A DNA stretch of 9,319 nt from Acidobacteriota bacterium (lineage in GTDB: Bacteria > Actinomycetota > Acidimicrobiia > Spongiisociales > UBA5794), in the NCBI GenBank assembly GCA_004356175.1, contig SMXV01000084.1, forward strand, positions 1-9,319, written 5' to 3'. The position numbers and the translations under genes are program-made. Below the pieces are notes generated by a model. The model was not told where the DNA came from. It saw only the letters and a program-made list of their open reading frames with translations, and did not search any database. Shown here one piece after another: positions 5,872 to 9,319 of this stretch. Numbering within the stretch: the stretch's first letter is position 1; every line of letters starts with the position of its first letter.

Positions 5872-6645
5872 CTATCTCGGGCGGACCTCTGTCTGTTCGG
5901 TCGTGCGTCCAGCATCGAACGATACCGCGCCATCTCGGGAAAGCTTGGCGAGTTGAACACCTACCTGATGAACCGCTGCGTGTCGCAGGCCAGAGGGAAT
6001 ACCTGCATACACAACGTCAACAATGTCCCCGACCGTTCCTGCACCCTCGTTCACTGCATCGACAATCTCACGTTCACGCTGAAGCCGGTGGTCGATATAG
6101 TCCGCGATTGCCCGTCCGGCGTCGTCGATTCCCGCGCCATGCCCAGGTTCCAGCCTCTTGACGTCCAGGTCACGCACGAGGTAGAGACTGTCCAGATAGT
6201 CAGCTGCGTCCTCAATGATGACCGAAGACCCCTCCATGATGTGGTCACCAGTGAACAGCGTCGAGCCGTGACGAAAACACAGGTGGTCCGATGTGTGGCC
6301 TGGCGTGTGAACCGCAGTTATGTGGTCAGTTCCGAAGGCCACTTCGGCGCCATCGGCGAGAAGGACGTCTGGCAAGAATTCGAGACCAGGTCCAAACCCG
6401 ATGACCGGAACGTCGAGTGCCAGCGCGAGCGGGTTCGCGAGTGGTGCGTGGTCTGGGTGTGTGTGAGTCACGACCACCCCAATGGGTGTGCGTGTGCCTA
6501 TCGCCGCGATGATTGCTGCGGCGTGACTCTCAATCACAGGGCCAGGATCGAGTACCAGCACCTCAGCTGCGTCAGAGAGCAGGTATGTGTTCGTTCCGTT
6601 CCCCGTATACAGACTTGGGTTTGGTGCAAGAATTCGCTCAGTCAT
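5872..6645 (-). CDS. Metallo-beta-lactamase-fold hydrolase, LACTB2-like
   Basis: 257 aa, no signal peptide, so cytoplasmic. The dinuclear metal site is complete: His61, His63, Asp65 and His66 in THTHPDH, His117 in TPGHTSDH, Asp134 in FTGDH, and His169 in EPGHG. After the fold, residues 175-245 give a helical tail (YIDHRLQREREIVDAV...GLRHAAVHQVGVQLAKL) like the winged-helix end of LACTB2-type proteins. Human LACTB2 is an endoribonuclease, but bacterial relatives are mostly uncharacterised, so RNA, thioester or lactone substrates are all open. The ATG overlaps the stop of the upstream NUDIX gene by 4 bp (ATGA), which implies translational coupling. The stop codon overlaps the ribosome site of the M23 gene. 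Confidence 0.88.
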   Translation of the reverse strand: MTERILAPNPSLYTGNGTNTYLLSDAAEVLVLDPGPVIESHAAAIIAAIGTRTPIGVVVTHTHPDHAPLANPLALALDVPVIGFGPGLEFLPDVLLADGAEVAFGTDHITAVHTPGHTSDHLCFRHGSTLFTGDHIMEGSSVIIEDAADYLDSLYLVRDLDVKRLEPGHGAGIDDAGRAIADYIDHRLQREREIVDAVNEGAGTVGDIVDVVYAGIPSGLRHAAVHQVGVQLAKLSRDGAVSFDAGRTTEQTEVRPR

Positions 6646-7433
6646 TGCCCTGTCCTGAACTCCGCTGGAACGTCACCACCCCTCGCGGCAATCTCCACCA
6701 ACTGTGAGAGCACTTCGGAGTCCTCGCCAGACTGCTCGGCGTCATCGAAACCGGGTTCTCCTGGCAGCAGAATCGTGACTTCTCCGTTCGCCACTGCGAG
6801 GCGAGGCTGAATGGGAGGCACAATGTCAAGCGTCCGAAATTCCTCGGCAAGGGCCGTAGCGGATGTGCCTGTCGCGAGCATGTGCAGCACCATTCGGGTG
6901 GGAAAGGCAAGAGCCCACTCGCCCGTCTCGTCTCGGCGCAGTGCCTCAAGTGGAGCGATCCACCTCACATCGATCAGCTCGTCGCCGTCGACGGATGCTT
7001 CAGCATCCGCATCAGTAACTGCTAAAAAGAACCGCGTGTCGAAGCGCAAGGGCAGAGGATTGGGTGTGATCCAATTGGAGATATAGATGAGGGACTCCTG
7101 GTCGAGAACACGTCCTGATGACTCGACACCTTCAAACACGTCGCCGGCAACTCTGCGCGAGAGCGTGCCCTCGGTTGTGAGCCAGAGACCAGTCTCCTCA
7201 ATCAACTCGCGAAGGGCTGCGACCTTCCAATCTGAGTCGCGATCATTGCCGCCGAAACTCTCAGGCGCCTCAGAGTCCTGCTCGTCCACCTTGCCACCGG
7301 GAAAGACCCACACGCCGGGCATAAACCGAGCAGTGAGTGGTCTGCGAACCATGAGAACCTCAAGACGGTCGGTCTGCCGTACGAGACAGATCGTCGAGGC
7401 CCTCTTCAACGGGCTCACTTGGAAATCACCCAT
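6642..7433 (-). CDS. NUDIX hydrolase with an insertion in the Nudix box (NUDT7/NUDT19-like)
   Basis: 263 aa from the ATG at 7433. Residues 12-40 give the first beta strands (STICLVRQTDRLEVLMVRRP). The Nudix box is split: VFPGGKVDE (43-51) is separated from ALRELIEETGLWL (73-85) by a Asp/Ser-rich insert, so the usual G-x5-E-x7-REUxEExGU spacing is extended. The REUxEExGU metal-binding part is intact. Such an expansion is known in NUDT19-like enzymes that act on CoA derivatives. A nucleoside-diphosphate derivative of some kind is the safe substrate call and CoA is a guess. A GTG at 7460 in the same frame is an alternative start, with GAGAGG 10 nt upstream; the ATG was preferred because it shortens the overlap with fxsA from 46 to 19 bp. 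The 3' end overlaps the next gene by 4 bp. Confidence 0.85.
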   Translation of the reverse strand: MGDFQVSPLKRASTICLVRQTDRLEVLMVRRPLTARFMPGVWVFPGGKVDEQDSEAPESFGGNDRDSDWKVAALRELIEETGLWLTTEGTLSRRVAGDVFEGVESSGRVLDQESLIYISNWITPNPLPLRFDTRFFLAVTDADAEASVDGDELIDVRWIAPLEALRRDETGEWALAFPTRMVLHMLATGTSATALAEEFRTLDIVPPIQPRLAVANGEVTILLPGEPGFDDAEQSGEDSEVLSQLVEIAARGGDVPAEFRTGQ

Positions 7434-7795
7434 CCCGCCGTGTACCGCCTGAGGTACCACTGTCTAATCGCCTCTCTGACGCCGGGTACCAGCAGTGCGA
7501 ACCCAACGAAGTCGGTGAGGAATCCGGGTGTCAGTAGCAGCGCTCCGGCGACCAGAATCATTGCACCGTGCACGACCGACGCGATTGGCATCTCGCCTTG
7601 TGCAAGAGACATTTTGATCCTCTCCCACACGAACCGTCCCTGTTGGGACACGAAGTAGGAACCGATCACGGCCGTCGCGACCACGATCGCGATGGTTGGC
7701 CAGATGCCAATCGCTGAACCGAGGTAGTAGAACAGCACGATCTCAACGATCGGAACAACCAGGAAACCGACGAATAGCCATCTGCGGAGCCTCAT
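7415..7795 (-). CDS. fxsA: FxsA family membrane protein
   Basis: 126 aa, strongly hydrophobic. Membrane segments are likely at about 6-25 (WLFVGFLVVPIVEIVLFYYL), 27-48 and 71-90, with a further hydrophobic stretch to 105. The family signature ALLLTPGFLTDFVGFALLVP-like region (85-104) is present, followed by a short basic tail (RQWYLRRY). In E. coli, FxsA overproduction relieves F-plasmid exclusion of phage T7; its normal role is unknown. The start at 7795 is preferred to upstream ATGs in the same frame because the hydrophobic family core begins there, and because a -35/-10 pair lies just upstream. No Shine-Dalgarno is visible, which fits a leaderless message. It is the first gene of the fxsA-NUDIX-MBL-M23 operon and overlaps the NUDIX start by 19 bp. 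Confidence 0.9.
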   Translation of the reverse strand: MRLRRWLFVGFLVVPIVEIVLFYYLGSAIGIWPTIAIVVATAVIGSYFVSQQGRFVWERIKMSLAQGEMPIASVVHGAMILVAGALLLTPGFLTDFVGFALLVPGVREAIRQWYLRRYTAGWVISK

Positions 7796-7801
7796 GCGCA
7801 A

Positions 7802-7831
7802 AGGGTAATGACACAATCGCAAGGCTGGCAA
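7802..7831 (-). promoter_or_regulatory. Promoter of the fxsA operon (leaderless-type)
   Basis: On the minus strand, TTGCCA (7826-7831, five of six bases of TTGACA) is followed after 18 bp by TACCCT (7802-7807, TANNNT type). The -10 box ends 6 nt before the fxsA ATG. This spacing puts the transcription start at or next to the start codon and explains the lack of a ribosome site. It lies back to back with the selA promoter. Confidence 0.55.
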
Positions 7832-7852
7832 TCCATCGAGCGGCGGGAGGTT

Positions 7853-7858
7853 TACGCT
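7853..7858 (+). promoter_or_regulatory. Candidate -10 box of selA (leaderless-type)
   Basis: TACGCT fits TANNNT and ends 6 nt before the ATG at 7865, the same geometry as at fxsA. No -35 is evident at the usual distance. A GGGAGG at 7845-7850 is too far (14 nt) from this ATG to be a good ribosome site. This pairing also decides the start codon against the earlier in-frame ATG at 7808. Confidence 0.45.
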
Positions 7859-7864
7859 GCGACC

Positions 7865-9205
7865 ATGGAACTTGGACATCTACCGTCTGTTGATGCACTC
7901 GCCGAAGAGCTGAGCTCAGTGTCGCAATTGCCAGATGTTGTTATGAGACAGGTCGCGCGAAATGCAATCGACGCGGCACGCGACATGATTCGCGACGGCC
8001 AGGACGCTGATCCATACACCATTGCCCTTGTCGACATCGACAACATCGCGGCAAGCGTTCCTACTTCGGTCATCAATGCAACCGGCGTCCTGCTGCACAC
8101 GAACCTTGGACGGGCTCAGCTCCACCAATCCACAGCTCAACATTCGGCGGGATTCGCCTCTGGAGCAAGCAACGTGGAGATCGACCTTCGTACCGGAAAG
8201 CGCGCAAAGCGCCTCACCTACCTCAGAACCCTGCTCCCCCTCGTCACTGGTGCACACGACGGGATTGCAGTCAACAACAACGCCGGTGCCCTCTTGCTTT
8301 CACTTGCCGCAACCGCAGGTGGTGGCGGAAAGGTGGCGGTATCGCGCGGAGAGCTCATCGAAATTGGGGGTTCGTTCAGGTTGCCTGACCTAATGTCAGC
8401 CAGCGGAGCGAAGCTCGTCGAGGTTGGCACCACGAACCGAACCCGCCTCTCGGATTACGAGAAGGTTGCCGGCACTGTCGACGCAATCCTCAAGGTGCAC
8501 CCATCGAACTATCGGGTCGAGGGCTTCAGCGAGGAAGCCACGTACGCGGAACTTGCCACACTTGCCAAGTCCCATAGCATTCCGTTCATCGCAGACGTTG
8601 GAAGTGGCCTTATCGACGAGGCCGCGCCGTGGCTTCGAGATGCTGACCGCGGGTGGCTGCGAGGCGAGCCCGGAGTACGTCAGACAGTCGCGAGTGGGCC
8701 GGACCTTGTTTTGTTCTCCGGAGACAAGCTACTCGGTGGCCCTCAGGCGGGGATTATCGTGGGAACGTCCGCAGCAATTGACCTCGTCTCGACACATCCG
8801 ATCGCCCGAGCGGTCCGGCTTGACGGTTCTACGATTGCCGCCATTTGCGACACGTTGACCATGTACGCAGATCAGCGTGTTCTCGACATTCCGTTCTGGA
8901 CAATGGCCTCTGCCACTATCGAATCGCTCAACAAACGCTCGACCGCCATGCTTGAGGGCACCACCGGCGCACGGATCGTCGATGGCGAGTCGCTACCGGG
9001 AGCCGGGACCGTTCCCGGTAGGACAATCCCAACCAGGCTCATCGAACTGCCTGGCTCTCCCGACGTCACATGGGCGACGCTTGCCAGCCACACCCCCCCG
9101 ATCATCGCAACCAGGCGAGACGACTCGACCTTCATAGACCTGCGCACGGTTCAAACGAGGGACGATGATCACGTAGCCGCCGCACTTCAGTCGATTCTCA
9201 ACTGA
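7865..9205 (+). CDS. selA: L-seryl-tRNA(Sec) selenium transferase (selenocysteine synthase)
   Basis: 446 aa, in line with bacterial SelA. It is a PLP enzyme that converts Ser-tRNA(Sec) to Sec-tRNA(Sec) with selenophosphate, as a homodecamer in E. coli. Seen: an N-terminal LPSVDAL segment; INATGVLLHTNLGRA near 70-84; AVNNNAGALLL near 135; SRGELIEIGGSFRLPD at 160-175; EVGTTNRTRLSDY at 186-198; KVHPSNYRVEGF at 210-221; DVGSG at 244-248; and the PLP lysine Lys288 in FSGDKLLGGPQAG. An in-frame ATG at 7808 would add 19 residues unlike the family and would overlap the fxsA -10 box; 7865 follows its own -10 box by 6 nt. The stop is one base before selB, so the two genes are co-transcribed and probably coupled. 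Confidence 0.95.
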   Translation: MELGHLPSVDALAEELSSVSQLPDVVMRQVARNAIDAARDMIRDGQDADPYTIALVDIDNIAASVPTSVINATGVLLHTNLGRAQLHQSTAQHSAGFASGASNVEIDLRTGKRAKRLTYLRTLLPLVTGAHDGIAVNNNAGALLLSLAATAGGGGKVAVSRGELIEIGGSFRLPDLMSASGAKLVEVGTTNRTRLSDYEKVAGTVDAILKVHPSNYRVEGFSEEATYAELATLAKSHSIPFIADVGSGLIDEAAPWLRDADRGWLRGEPGVRQTVASGPDLVLFSGDKLLGGPQAGIIVGTSAAIDLVSTHPIARAVRLDGSTIAAICDTLTMYADQRVLDIPFWTMASATIESLNKRSTAMLEGTTGARIVDGESLPGAGTVPGRTIPTRLIELPGSPDVTWATLASHTPPIIATRRDDSTFIDLRTVQTRDDDHVAAALQSILN

Positions 9206-9206
9206 C

Positions 9207-9319
9207 ATGCCGATTGTTGGAACGGCTGGCCACGTCGACCACGGCAAATCAACGCTCGTGCTCGCCTTAACGGGACGCGATCCGGATCGCTGGGCGGAGG
9301 AGAAGGATCGTGGACTCAC
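9207..9319 (+). CDS. selB: Selenocysteine-specific translation elongation factor SelB, N-terminal fragment
   Basis: 37 complete codons before the window ends. The product opens MPIVGTAGHVDHGKSTLVLA, which contains the G1 P-loop GHVDHGKST. It continues with LTGRDPDRWAEEKDRGLT, the DR-x-x-EEK-x-RGLT approach to switch I typical of SelB rather than EF-Tu. SelB binds GTP and Sec-tRNA(Sec) and delivers it to UGA codons marked by a SECIS hairpin. It starts one base after the selA stop codon with no evident ribosome site of its own, which suggests translational coupling. The C-terminal SECIS-binding winged helices lie outside the window. Confidence 0.93.
   Translation, partial: MPIVGTAGHVDHGKSTLVLALTGRDPDRWAEEKDRGL

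Noticed and set aside
5865..5960. Extended N-terminus of the M23 peptidase up to 5960
   Set aside because: It would bury the signal peptide 32 residues inside the protein and overlap the MBL gene.
5545..6810. A 421-codon open frame on the plus strand
   Set aside because: It lies opposite the M23 and MBL genes, both of which have complete catalytic motifs. Its product is Arg/Ser/Cys-rich without domain character, typical of an antisense shadow in GC-rich DNA.
7808..7864. Earlier ATG for selA at 7808, adding 19 residues
   Set aside because: The extra residues do not resemble SelA N-termini, the ATG abuts the fxsA -10 box, and the ATG at 7865 has its own -10 box 6 nt upstream.
1..9319. tRNA-Sec gene, CRISPR array, IS element or attachment site
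   Set aside because: No intergenic stretch shows a tRNA fold, spaced direct repeats, terminal inverted repeats around a transposase, or an integrase. The gaps are mostly shorter than 140 bp and accounted for by promoters and hairpins.

Overview
The window looks like ordinary chromosomal DNA from a moderately GC-rich, F420-using bacterium. The most likely group is Actinomycetota, possibly an acidimicrobial or related lineage. This is an inference from several signs. There is a Ddn-type deazaflavin oxidoreductase. Several genes have a TANNNT box 6-7 nt before the ATG and no Shine-Dalgarno, which suggests leaderless transcripts. Mrp lacks the CxxC cluster motif, and the M23 peptidase has a Thr-rich linker. 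I see no phage, IS element, CRISPR array, tRNA or rRNA.

Layout. Left edge: the 3' end of a Ddn-like gene (+) converges on an aldehyde dehydrogenase of the ALDH7 (piperideine-6-carboxylate / aminoadipate semialdehyde) type (-), with a perfect hairpin between them. Upstream of the dehydrogenase on the same strand is a RidA imine/enamine deaminase. The 83 bp between these two genes hold a spacerless 46-bp perfect palindrome, the most striking non-coding structure here. Next come an A-type Fe-S carrier (ErpA/IscA-like, -) and a divergent Mrp/ApbC P-loop ATPase (+), sharing a 133-bp promoter region: a small Fe-S biogenesis locus.

From 7795 down to 4641 runs a tightly packed minus-strand operon: fxsA, NUDIX hydrolase, LACTB2-like metallo-beta-lactamase-fold hydrolase, and secreted coiled-coil M23 endopeptidase. 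Genes overlap or lie a few bases apart. Behind the M23 gene is a decayed gene (5'-truncated and frameshifted) carrying a WHAHDHxCF motif.

Right edge: divergent from fxsA, selA (selenocysteine synthase) starts a plus-strand operon and is followed one base later by selB, cut by the window end. The organism therefore probably decodes UGA as selenocysteine. selC, selD and any selenoprotein gene are not in the window.

No clearly novel multi-gene system is visible. The points most worth a second look are the 46-bp palindrome, the sel operon with its leaderless-type divergent promoter, the broken gene, and the cysteine-poor Mrp beside its A-type carrier.
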